Source of the DNA: Candidatus Omnitrophota bacterium
Lineage (GTDB): Bacteria; Omnitrophota; Gorgyraeia; Gorgyraeales; Gorgyraeaceae
NCBI GenBank assembly: GCA_013202925.1
Contig: JABMRA010000087.1
Span: 1-57,596, forward strand
Reading direction: 5' to 3'
DNA: 57,596 bases
The position numbers and the translations under genes are program-made. Below are positions 43,341-51,686 of the stretch, in pieces. Every line of letters begins with the position of its first letter. Positions within the stretch are counted from its first letter, which is position 1. The notes under the pieces are model-generated. The model was not told the origin of the DNA and did not search any database. It worked only from the letters and a program-made list of their open reading frames with translations.

Positions 43341-44468
43341 ATGTCAGTCAGGCCGACCGCAGAGATAGACAAAAATCAGAGTTTTTCATTGCTGAGACAA
43401 AGGCAGAGTGATAACTCCAGATTGAATGACGCTGAATTTGAATCCAGGAAAATAATACTCGAGTCTTCGCCAAAGGTCTTTTTTCTACAGGCGGCCGGGC
43501 CCTGCAATTCCCAGTGTGTTTTCTGTTCAAGGGGGAAGGATTATGAATTTTTTGACCTGGAAACGCACAGGCGTCGCTTCGAAAAGAAACTCAGCATATC
43601 TCTTTTAAAGGCAGAGCAGATTGTGCTGACCGGTTCAGGGGAGTATCTCCTTCTTCCTGATGCCGAAAAGATACTGGATTATTTCGAGGATGGCTTCTCG
43701 CATGTAGAGAAGGTGTTTTCCACTAACGGTTCTGGCCTTACGCGTAAAATATGCGATAAGATAACAGGCGGCAAAAGCAAGTATACTATACATCTGAGCC
43801 TTCATTCTTCCAATAAAGACACTCATAAGACTATGACCCGCACGGATAATTTCGATAAGATCATAGATCAGTTGAATTATTTAGTCAGGACAAGAAAAGA
43901 TATGACCATGCCTACATTAAGGCTTATCTTTGTTGCCACCACCCTTAACATAGAAGACCTGCCTGATTTTGTAAGACTGGCAGCGGATCTGGGTGTGGAC
44001 AGGGTGGTCTGTTATTACAATTATATATATGTCCCTGCCCAGAAATACCTTTCCTGTTTCTTTAAGCAGGCGCTAACCAATAGGATGCTGGACGATGCAG
44101 ACAGGATAGCAACCAGGTCAGGCATAGCTATAGACCTGCCTCCGAGGTTCGGGCTGAAGCATTATGCTGCCAATACAGGCATTTGCAGAGAACCATGGAG
44201 TCAGATCATGCTCAATGCCGAAGGCCATGTCCTTCCGTGTGATGCGGCAGAGGATGGCAGCGAAAGCCTGGAAGGAAAGGATTTTATGGATGTCTGGAAC
44301 GGGACCTATTATCAGGATCTGAGAAAAAATATGATAGAGAGCAATAAATCATGCTTCAGGCATTGTTTCAGGGCCAACCCCGTTTCGGTAAACGACTTTC
44401 GCTCGCACGTAATCCGCAGGGGCAAGCAGGGATCAGAGATAGATATAACATGGGGAGATAATTTCTAG
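43341..44468 (+). CDS. Radical SAM protein with SPASM-like C-terminus
   Basis: A 375-residue rSAM enzyme: cysteines 55, 59 and 62 (GPCNSQCVFC), the SAM-binding motif written as LTGSGEYLLLPDA instead of GGEP, STNGSG and IHLSLHSS in the barrel, and a Cys-rich end (CREPWSQIMLN, LPCDAAED, CFRHCFRA). It is paralogous to the second rSAM domain of the giant fusion (shared FFKQxxTNRM, LPPxFG and VNDxRSHV) and to the C-terminal half of the next gene. It lacks an intergenic base from the B12-rSAM gene before it. Substrate unknown. Confidence 0.87.
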   Translation: MSVRPTAEIDKNQSFSLLRQRQSDNSRLNDAEFESRKIILESSPKVFFLQAAGPCNSQCVFCSRGKDYEFFDLETHRRRFEKKLSISLLKAEQIVLTGSGEYLLLPDAEKILDYFEDGFSHVEKVFSTNGSGLTRKICDKITGGKSKYTIHLSLHSSNKDTHKTMTRTDNFDKIIDQLNYLVRTRKDMTMPTLRLIFVATTLNIEDLPDFVRLAADLGVDRVVCYYNYIYVPAQKYLSCFFKQALTNRMLDDADRIATRSGIAIDLPPRFGLKHYAANTGICREPWSQIMLNAEGHVLPCDAAEDGSESLEGKDFMDVWNGTYYQDLRKNMIESNKSCFRHCFRANPVSVNDFRSHVIRRGKQGSEIDITWGDNF

Positions 44469-44471
44469 AAA

Positions 44472-46460
44472 ATGATAAAGAGAGACAGAGATTTAGAAGC
44501 ATATTATAAGAATCCGGCAATAGAATCCTGGACTTATGTACACATTGGGATGGAAAATCTACAATTCCACGATCCAGAGATGTATAGTAAGATAAAAGAA
44601 AAACAGGTTATGTTACTTACTGAGATCGATAAGCGAGTTAAGATTATTAGCCAGATTTGTGAGAGATTAGGATTGAATAATTATACAGAAATAAGATTTT
44701 ATATTGACCAGTTTTTACAAAAGTTTCCACTAGGCTTAAGAGATCATGTGGCTTGGGATGATGTTAATTTTATTTTTTTATATCTCCTAACTAAGATGCT
44801 CAGACCAAGGATAATAATCGAAACTGGCTGTAATGTTGGATTTAGCAGCACTTTTATTGCATTAGCAATTAAAGAAAACGATAATGGATGTATGTTTTAT
44901 ACTATGGATCCTCGCCTTGAACACTACCCACAGGGAAGCCCAATTTCTTTTAAATATAGCCATGAAAGACAGCAAGAGATTAATTATTATAGTCTAAGTC
45001 TAAGAGGGAAACATGAACCACTAGGTATTGTTCCACAAGATTTGAGGAAATATATAATTTTTAAGGCTGGAAGATCAAGTAATATTTTACCAGATCTACT
45101 TAAGGATAATCCCAAGATAGATATTTTTTTTCATGATTCAGATCATAGTTACAGAAACGCGATATGGGAATGTACGACAATTTGGCCTTACCTGAGAACT
45201 GGGGGTTATGTTTTGGTTCATGATGTAAGTCATAATTTAGCTTTTAAAGAAGCGTTTAGTAAAATGGAAATCTCAACCAAAGAAGATAACATGGGCATAG
45301 TTAAAAAAACAGATAAGGATTCTATTATGGAAGACCCATGGGCTGATTCACTTGATAATTCCAGACTCAATGATATTGAATATCTATCAAAGAAGCTTAA
45401 ATTAGAGTCATCCCCGCAGAAAATTATTATCCAACTGATGGATTCTTGTAGTTTAAATTGCGTTTTTTGTGCAGGAAGGAAAAGCAATGTAGTATCCAAT
45501 TTCGATAATTTTCGCTGTGGGTTGGAAGGTAAAATCTCGCGTTATATTTCCCAAGCTGATAAAATTATTTTTAAAACCTGTGGAGGGATTTTTCAATCAT
45601 TCGAAATAGAAAATATGATTGTACATTCCTATATTGATTATTTCCAAGAATCCTTTCCTGAAGTAGAAAGAATTTATTTTACTAACGGATTGGAATTAAC
45701 TCCCAGGCTATGTGATTTCATCATCTATTCACAAGGCATAAATAATGCACTGGATATAAATATTAAGAAAAGTACTTTTAATATTTTGTTATATGCTTCA
45801 AATAGTTGTTTGCACAAGATTTTGACAAACAGTGATAGTTTTTCTAGAATCATAGCCCAGGTCCAATATTTTCTTAAGTTAAGAAAGGATAATAATAATT
45901 CTAACATTCATCTTATCTTTGTAGCCACCACTCTCAATATTGAAGATCTGCCTGATTTTGTAAGATTGGCAGCAGATCTTGGAGTTGATAGAGTGATTTG
46001 TTATTATAATTATATATATGTCCCTGCCCAGAAATACCTTTCTTGCTTTTTCAAGCAAGGGCTTACTAATAAAATGCTGGATGAGGCTGAAAAGATAGCT
46101 CACAAATTGAATATAGCAATAGACCTACCGCCTAGATTTGGACTAAAGGATTACCCCATTACTACAGACATTTGTCGAGAGCCTTGGAGTCAAATCATGC
46201 TCAATGCTCAAGGTCACATCCTTCCCTGCGATGCATCAGAGGACACCAATGAGAGCTTGGAAGGAAAGGATTTCATGGATGTCTGGAATGGCTTTTATTA
46301 CCAGAACCTAAGAAAAGGCTTAATCAAGGGAAGTTGTTCGTGTTTCAAGCATTGCTTCCGCGCCAATCCTGCCTCAGTAAATGACTTTCGTTCGCATGTG
46401 ATCCATCGGGGAAAAGGAGGAGCGGATATAGATATATCATGGGGGGATAATTTTCAATGA
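44472..46460 (+). CDS. Methyltransferase-like domain fused to a divergent radical SAM domain
   Basis: A 662-residue fusion. Residues about 1-280 hold a class I methyltransferase-like or CmcI-like Rossmann domain (RIIIETGCNVGFSSTFIAL, IDIFFHDSDHSYRN, GGYVLVHDVSHN). Residues about 295-662 are an rSAM domain with cysteines 326, 330 and 333 (DSCSLNCVFC), paralogous to the preceding gene. The motif that reads GSGE in that paralogue is degraded here to KTCGGIFQSF, losing the Glu. The final 180 residues are nearly the same as in the neighbour. Base composition is AT-rich, especially in the first two-thirds. Its stop overlaps the next gene by four bases. Confidence 0.82.
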   Translation: MIKRDRDLEAYYKNPAIESWTYVHIGMENLQFHDPEMYSKIKEKQVMLLTEIDKRVKIISQICERLGLNNYTEIRFYIDQFLQKFPLGLRDHVAWDDVNFIFLYLLTKMLRPRIIIETGCNVGFSSTFIALAIKENDNGCMFYTMDPRLEHYPQGSPISFKYSHERQQEINYYSLSLRGKHEPLGIVPQDLRKYIIFKAGRSSNILPDLLKDNPKIDIFFHDSDHSYRNAIWECTTIWPYLRTGGYVLVHDVSHNLAFKEAFSKMEISTKEDNMGIVKKTDKDSIMEDPWADSLDNSRLNDIEYLSKKLKLESSPQKIIIQLMDSCSLNCVFCAGRKSNVVSNFDNFRCGLEGKISRYISQADKIIFKTCGGIFQSFEIENMIVHSYIDYFQESFPEVERIYFTNGLELTPRLCDFIIYSQGINNALDINIKKSTFNILLYASNSCLHKILTNSDSFSRIIAQVQYFLKLRKDNNNSNIHLIFVATTLNIEDLPDFVRLAADLGVDRVICYYNYIYVPAQKYLSCFFKQGLTNKMLDEAEKIAHKLNIAIDLPPRFGLKDYPITTDICREPWSQIMLNAQGHILPCDASEDTNESLEGKDFMDVWNGFYYQNLRKGLIKGSCSCFKHCFRANPASVNDFRSHVIHRGKGGADIDISWGDNFQ

Positions 46461-48190
46461 TAGTAAAACTTGAAAAACCTTTGATGCGCTTTACCTGGAA
46501 TATAGTCTATGACTGTAATTATCGCTGTTCCTACTGTTTCTTTGAAGGCAAGTGGGAGGAGTATGGGAAAAGAAATGTCTATCTTTCACCGGATGAATGG
46601 TTGCAGTACTGGAAGAGGATTCATGATAAATACGGCCCTCCTTATATAGTTATAACCGGAGGAGAACCTTTTAATTACCCGCATTTTATTGAATTGATAA
46701 AGAAAATTTCACAGATCAGCACACATGTAAATATTTCGAGCAACTCTTCGGGTGATCTGAATAAATTTGTAAAGGAGGTAGATCCGCAGAATGTTTCATT
46801 ATCGCTTAGTTTTCAGCCAGAATTTGACAGCTTAGAGGATTTTATCGATAGACTCCTTTTTATTAGAAAACATAAATTTGATGGTTGCGTAAACTTTGTT
46901 GCCTATCCGCCTTTTTTAAAAGATATAACTTATCACAAGGAGAAGATCTCCTCTATAGGCGAAACCTTGAAGGTTATCCCATTTTTCGGCGAATACAAAA
47001 GAACAGGTTATCCAGAGGGATATACTCAGGAACAGAGGCAGCTGGTTGGCATCGATGATAACTGGTTTAAGAAGGTAAGAAGGAAAGGATCCCTTTGTTC
47101 GGCAGGCCAGAAGACCGCGCTTGTTTTTCCTGATGGAAAGGTTGCCCGCTGTGGCCAGATTGGCGAAGAGATGGTTTTAGGAAGTTTTTTTGACTCAGAT
47201 TTTAAGTTGCTGGATAACCCCTTAGCCTGCGAGGCTGAGTATTGCCCCTGTGATGAAGGAAAGGTCGCGCCTGAAGATGACGAACCCGACACTTTGCCAG
47301 CCAATGCACAGGATTCGGGGAGCAAAGTGGAGTCGAAGACCGGATCAGTATCTTCCGGCCCTCCAAATGGCAGAGATGTGCGTTTTACATGGGACATTCA
47401 TTATAAATGTAATTTTCGCTGTCCTTACTGCTGGTTTTATGAAGGATGGGCTGAGGCAGGCAGGAGGAATCTATATCTTTCTCCTGAGGAGTGGTTAGCG
47501 CATTGGTCAAGGATCTACGATAGGTATGGTTGTGTCCATATAGAGATTACAGGAGGAGAACCCTTCTTATATCCTAAATTTGTAGAATTGGTCAAATCAT
47601 TATCCGCTATCCACACGGTTAAGGTCACTACTAACCTGTCCGGGGATGTAGAGAGGTTTGCCAGAGAGATAGACCCTAAAAGGGTAAACATGGATCTGAA
47701 TTTTCACGTGCTCTTTATTGATCTCGAGACAGTTACAAATAAGGCCCTGATTTTAAAGAAAGTTGGTTTTAAAGTGGGTATTTGTTACCTTGCCTATCCT
47801 CCTCAAATGCAGGCAGATAAGATAAAATTTTATGACGAACATTTTAGAAATTTAGGAATAGGTTTTGCATTGGCTGCGTTTTGGGGCGAATACCAAGGAA
47901 AAAGATATCCTGAGAGCTACTCTACTTCGGAAAGAGAATTTATGCGCCCTTTCCTGGGAGACATAGACAGGTTTACTTATCACTTAAATGCTGAAAGCCC
48001 AAGAGGAAAATTGTGTAATGCCGGGCATATATATGCCGGCATCCATTCCAACGGGGATGTGGTTAGGTGCGGGCCTTTGGCAGATAAGGTAATAGGCAAT
48101 ATCAGAAACGAGGATTTTCGGCTTTTGGATAAACCTTTGCCTTGCGAGGCAGATACCTGTCCCTGCAATGAATATGTAAATTTACTTTAA
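46457..48190 (+). CDS. Tandem radical SAM protein (two alpha-type domains)
   Basis: A 577-residue protein with two complete rSAM domains of the array family. Domain 1 has Cys 20/24/27 (YDCNYRCSYC) and ITGGEPFNYP. Domain 2 has Cys 318/322/325 (YKCNFRCPYC) and ITGGEPFLYP. Each ends with a Cys-rich auxiliary-cluster-like region: C-x-A-G, then RCG, then CEAxxCPC. These are the alpha diagnostics used in this annotation. A low-complexity acidic/Ser-rich linker (about 275-305) joins them. Both carry the family signature FxGEY...YPExY. The ATG overlaps the previous stop. Product and substrate unknown. Confidence 0.88.
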   Translation: MIVKLEKPLMRFTWNIVYDCNYRCSYCFFEGKWEEYGKRNVYLSPDEWLQYWKRIHDKYGPPYIVITGGEPFNYPHFIELIKKISQISTHVNISSNSSGDLNKFVKEVDPQNVSLSLSFQPEFDSLEDFIDRLLFIRKHKFDGCVNFVAYPPFLKDITYHKEKISSIGETLKVIPFFGEYKRTGYPEGYTQEQRQLVGIDDNWFKKVRRKGSLCSAGQKTALVFPDGKVARCGQIGEEMVLGSFFDSDFKLLDNPLACEAEYCPCDEGKVAPEDDEPDTLPANAQDSGSKVESKTGSVSSGPPNGRDVRFTWDIHYKCNFRCPYCWFYEGWAEAGRRNLYLSPEEWLAHWSRIYDRYGCVHIEITGGEPFLYPKFVELVKSLSAIHTVKVTTNLSGDVERFAREIDPKRVNMDLNFHVLFIDLETVTNKALILKKVGFKVGICYLAYPPQMQADKIKFYDEHFRNLGIGFALAAFWGEYQGKRYPESYSTSEREFMRPFLGDIDRFTYHLNAESPRGKLCNAGHIYAGIHSNGDVVRCGPLADKVIGNIRNEDFRLLDKPLPCEADTCPCNEYVNLL

Positions 48191-48211
48191 AAGAGTCGCT
48201 TAAATAAAGCA

Positions 48212-50107
48212 ATGAAGAATTTAAAATCAAAAAAGAAAAAAATAAATAAAAGAAAGGTCTCTTTCACCTGGAATATACATTTCGCCTGCAATTACCGGTG
48301 CCCGTATTGCTGGTTTGATGAGAACTGGCATCACCTGGCCAAATTTAACACTACTTTTGGAGTCAGGGAGATAGTGAGATGCTGGAACAGGGTGTACAGA
48401 AAATACGGCAGTACCCATATTGATATTCTGGGCGGAGAGCTGTTTCTTTATCCAAATTTTGTAGATATAGTAAAGGAATTGTCGCGGCGTCACAGTATCA
48501 GTGTGTCCACGAATTTAACGACAGATGTAAAGAGGTTTATTAAAGAGGTAAGTTCTGCCAATGTGAAGATAACCGCCTCCTTTCATCCTATATTCGCAGA
48601 CACGGAGTTATTTATAAAGAAGGTGTCTCTCTTCAAAGACAGCAAGTTTGATATAAATATCTCATATCTCGCGTACCCGCCGCACTTAAAGCTGATAGGA
48701 TATTATAAAAAAATATTTGATAGGGCGGGGCTTTCAATCGGACTGAGTACCTTTTGGGGAAAATATAATGGTATGGATTATCCTCAGAGTTACACAAAAG
48801 AAGAGAAGGAATTGATAAGGCCTTACCTGGGAAGTCGTTCGGGAAGGCCTTTTCAGGTAGAGCCTAAAAAGATAAAAAAGGGCTCTCTTTGCAGGGCAGG
48901 CCAGATTTATGCTGTTATTCAAACAGACGGCAGGGTTCAGCGATGCGGCATGGATTCTTTTGAAGGTCATTTGGGTAATATATTTGATAAGGGGTTCAAT
49001 CTGTTAGAAGAACCAGGACCCTGTAATTCTGAAAGCTGCCCGTGTAATGAATGGGCATTTTTACTTGTTGAAAAAGATAGTAGTTTGGATCTGTCCGGGG
49101 TTGCAACGGCAGACAAGAAGCCCGTGGCCTCAAAGGCCCGTGGATCCTTAAGCCCAAGATTTCCCAGGATCGATCCTCCTTATAAGGTGTTCTGGAACTG
49201 GGAGATTACCTACGCCTGTAATTATAAATGCACTTATTGTTATTTTTGGAAGATCAAGGAAAGGCACGCGCCTATTGATGTGGATAGATGGAGCGGTATA
49301 TGGGATGATATATTCGATAAATACGGTTGTTGCCATATTCGTTTTTCGGGGGGAGAACCTACCCTGTACCCCGGTTTTTTTGATCTACTGGCTGAATTAT
49401 CCAGTAAACACACTATAGATATAACTACTAATTTCAGTTTCGACATCTATGAGTTAATTGAAAAGGTAAATCCTCAACCCCTGATGATCTCCCCCAGCTT
49501 TCATCCCGAATTTGATGAAATAAAAGATTTTTTGAAAAAGATAGCCATCTTACGTAAGCACAATTTTCTTGCAAGCGGCATAGCCTACGTAGCATACCCG
49601 CCGCATCTTTCAAAGTTAAAAAAAGTCATGAAAACAACCGAAAGAAATAATGTCGAGTTCAAAATAATACCATTCAACGGTGAATTTAATGGCCGGCAGT
49701 ACCCACAAGGTTATAATGACAAAGAGAAAGGCCTGTTAAAGGATGCGGCTGAGGATTCTAGTTCAAAAGAGCTGAACACCCGATGGCTAAATTGGCATGT
49801 AAATGATAATGATTTGGACAAAAAAGATAAAGGGGCCAAAGAGATCTCGCATTTATGTAGAATGGGGCAGATGTATGCAAGGATTGGTCCGGATGGAAAG
49901 GTCACCAGATGCTGTCATCCGCAAAGTGATGTTTTAAGCAGTATTTTTGGCGATGATTTTAGAATTCTGGATGAACCAAAGCTATGCAATATTGCAAATT
50001 GCCCTTGTTTTAAGGCGATGTTTGTAGGAGAAGAGGGGTCCTGGTTGCCTCATTGGGGAGCGCCCGAACATCCTCTTTTGCCCAAGGTTAATAATATAGA
50101 GGTGTAA
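48212..50107 (+). CDS. Tandem radical SAM protein (alpha + beta domains)
   Basis: A 631-residue protein. Domain 1 (alpha): Cys 26/30/33, but the SAM motif is G74-G75-E76-L77 instead of GGEP; it ends CRAG, RCG and CPCNEW. Domain 2 (beta): Cys 336/340/343 (YACNYKCTYC), FSGGEPTLYP, and the beta diagnostics CRMGQ, RCC and a Trp tail (GEEGSWLPHW). A Lys-rich N-terminus (first 15 residues) precedes domain 1. The two-domain layout matches that of 51687-53582, with the beta domain second. A decayed beta-type tail follows the stop codon. Confidence 0.88.
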   Translation: MKNLKSKKKKINKRKVSFTWNIHFACNYRCPYCWFDENWHHLAKFNTTFGVREIVRCWNRVYRKYGSTHIDILGGELFLYPNFVDIVKELSRRHSISVSTNLTTDVKRFIKEVSSANVKITASFHPIFADTELFIKKVSLFKDSKFDINISYLAYPPHLKLIGYYKKIFDRAGLSIGLSTFWGKYNGMDYPQSYTKEEKELIRPYLGSRSGRPFQVEPKKIKKGSLCRAGQIYAVIQTDGRVQRCGMDSFEGHLGNIFDKGFNLLEEPGPCNSESCPCNEWAFLLVEKDSSLDLSGVATADKKPVASKARGSLSPRFPRIDPPYKVFWNWEITYACNYKCTYCYFWKIKERHAPIDVDRWSGIWDDIFDKYGCCHIRFSGGEPTLYPGFFDLLAELSSKHTIDITTNFSFDIYELIEKVNPQPLMISPSFHPEFDEIKDFLKKIAILRKHNFLASGIAYVAYPPHLSKLKKVMKTTERNNVEFKIIPFNGEFNGRQYPQGYNDKEKGLLKDAAEDSSSKELNTRWLNWHVNDNDLDKKDKGAKEISHLCRMGQMYARIGPDGKVTRCCHPQSDVLSSIFGDDFRILDEPKLCNIANCPCFKAMFVGEEGSWLPHWGAPEHPLLPKVNNIEV

Positions 50108-50190
50108 GATGCATGCTTGTAGATAAGGAAGAATACTGGCCGGCTTACTGGAGCAGCCCTAACAGCCTTAATTTAAAAGGGAAAGAATAA
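50095..50190 (+). pseudogene. Relic of a lost beta-type rSAM domain (or 25-residue ORF)
   Basis: In the frame opened by a stop at 50092-50094, the DNA encodes YRGVRCMLVDKEEYWPAYW before a TAA at 50188. This matches the beta-type C-terminal tail (RCMLVEKEPEWVNHW in the gene at 55021; RAMIIGKEDDWQHYW in 51687). Its only start codon, ATG 50113, would give a 25-residue peptide. The best reading is the end of a deleted beta domain left between two array genes. Confidence 0.65.
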
Positions 50191-50191
50191 A

Positions 50192-51640
50192 ATGTGTGAA
50201 GCAATTTCTCCTCGTGTCTTTTTCACGTGGGATATTCATTATAAATGTAATTATTACTGCAGTTATTGCTTTTTGCATTTTGAGCCTGAAACGGCAAATA
50301 TTGAAGCAGTTTATTTAGAGGTCGAAGAGTGGGTTAAAATCTGGACAGATATTTATAAAAGATATGGTCCTTGCCATATCTTGGTGACCGGAGGAGAGCC
50401 GTTTACTTACCCGAATTTTATGGATTTGGTTTCTTCTTTATCAGAGATGCATACGTTTGGTTTTTCGACAAACCTTTCATGGGATATCAACGAGTTTATA
50501 AAAAAGGTGAACAGGCTTAAGGTAGAGATAGAGGCAAGTTTTCACCCGGAATTTATAGGCGCCGAAGAGTTTTTGAAGAAAATAAAATTATTAAAAAAGA
50601 AGGATTATTTGGTGAGCGCCACGGTTGTGGCATATCCTCTCTTGCTGGATAAGATTATAAAGTATAAAGAGATATTTAAAAAAGAAGGCGTCAGGTTGAA
50701 CCTCTATCCTTACAGGGGGCCGCATGATTCCAGGAATTATCCGGATGCATACTCAGAGTCAGAGAGGCAGCTCTTGAAAAAACTGGGTCTTGAGATCGGC
50801 ATAAAGGCCAGCAGGGGACTTATGGATGTATATAAATTAACGCAGGATGGCAATGCTCAGGAGAAAAAACAAGAAGGCAAGATCTGTAGGATGGGACAGA
50901 GATACGCAAAGATCATCCCGAACGGGGAGGTCTACAGGTGCTGTGCAGCTGTAAATAAAAAATGGGGAGATCTGGGCAATGTCATAAAAAAGACATTTGA
51001 ACTGCTTGATAGGCCTGGACTCTGTCCAGACCCCATGAACTGCACCTGTTATAAATCTATGGTCATGGGAGAAGAAGATAGATGGCTGGGGTATTGGAAG
51101 ATCCCCAATGACTTTAGGGCCGAAAAAAAGATGAGGGATGAATTAGGGGTCGCCAAGAAACTTCGTGACACTGGGAAAATAGAAGAGGCTGTTGATAAGA
51201 TAAACCAAATCTTGAAGACGCGGCCCGGGAACGTCAGGGCACTTACGTTACTCGGAGAAGTTTATTTACAAAAAAAAGATTTTGTAACTGCCGGTAATAC
51301 ATTGCAAGAGGCCTTAAAAAATAATTCTAACCCTGATGACGCCTCATGGATTTACAGGACGCTGGGCAGGTTTTATTTTGAGTCAGCCATGAATAATAAC
51401 GATACAAAAAAAGAAGGGTTCGGTCAATCTCTGGATTGCCTGGAAAAGGCAATAAGATTCGCAGATAAATCCAATAATGTCGCAGATAAAGCGTGGGCAC
51501 ACTATGAGATTGCCACTGTATATCATAATAAAAAGAATTACCCCAAGGCTCAGGAGAATCTAAAGATGGCCCTTGAATATGAGCCCGAAAACGGGCATTT
51601 TAGAGAACTTCGTACATTGTTGGAAAAGGACGCAAGGTGA
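50192..51640 (+). CDS. Radical SAM protein (beta domain) with TPR tail
   Basis: A 482-residue protein. Residues about 8-300 form one beta-type rSAM domain: Cys 19/23/26 (YKCNYYCSYC), TGGEPFTYP, CRMGQRYAKI, RCC, and tail GEEDRWLGYW. Residues about 310-480 form TPR-like helical repeats (VRALTLLGEVYLQKKDF, AWAHYEIATVYHNKKNYPKAQENL), which may dock a partner protein. It is the only single-domain beta protein in the array, and the only array-family member with a long TPR region. AAAGGGAAAG precedes the ATG. The 84 bases upstream hold a relic beta tail. Confidence 0.87.
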   Translation: MCEAISPRVFFTWDIHYKCNYYCSYCFLHFEPETANIEAVYLEVEEWVKIWTDIYKRYGPCHILVTGGEPFTYPNFMDLVSSLSEMHTFGFSTNLSWDINEFIKKVNRLKVEIEASFHPEFIGAEEFLKKIKLLKKKDYLVSATVVAYPLLLDKIIKYKEIFKKEGVRLNLYPYRGPHDSRNYPDAYSESERQLLKKLGLEIGIKASRGLMDVYKLTQDGNAQEKKQEGKICRMGQRYAKIIPNGEVYRCCAAVNKKWGDLGNVIKKTFELLDRPGLCPDPMNCTCYKSMVMGEEDRWLGYWKIPNDFRAEKKMRDELGVAKKLRDTGKIEEAVDKINQILKTRPGNVRALTLLGEVYLQKKDFVTAGNTLQEALKNNSNPDDASWIYRTLGRFYFESAMNNNDTKKEGFGQSLDCLEKAIRFADKSNNVADKAWAHYEIATVYHNKKNYPKAQENLKMALEYEPENGHFRELRTLLEKDAR

Positions 51641-51686
51641 GAGAGTCAAGCAGTGAAAGGCTGGGCTATTGCTGCGGGAGACTAAG

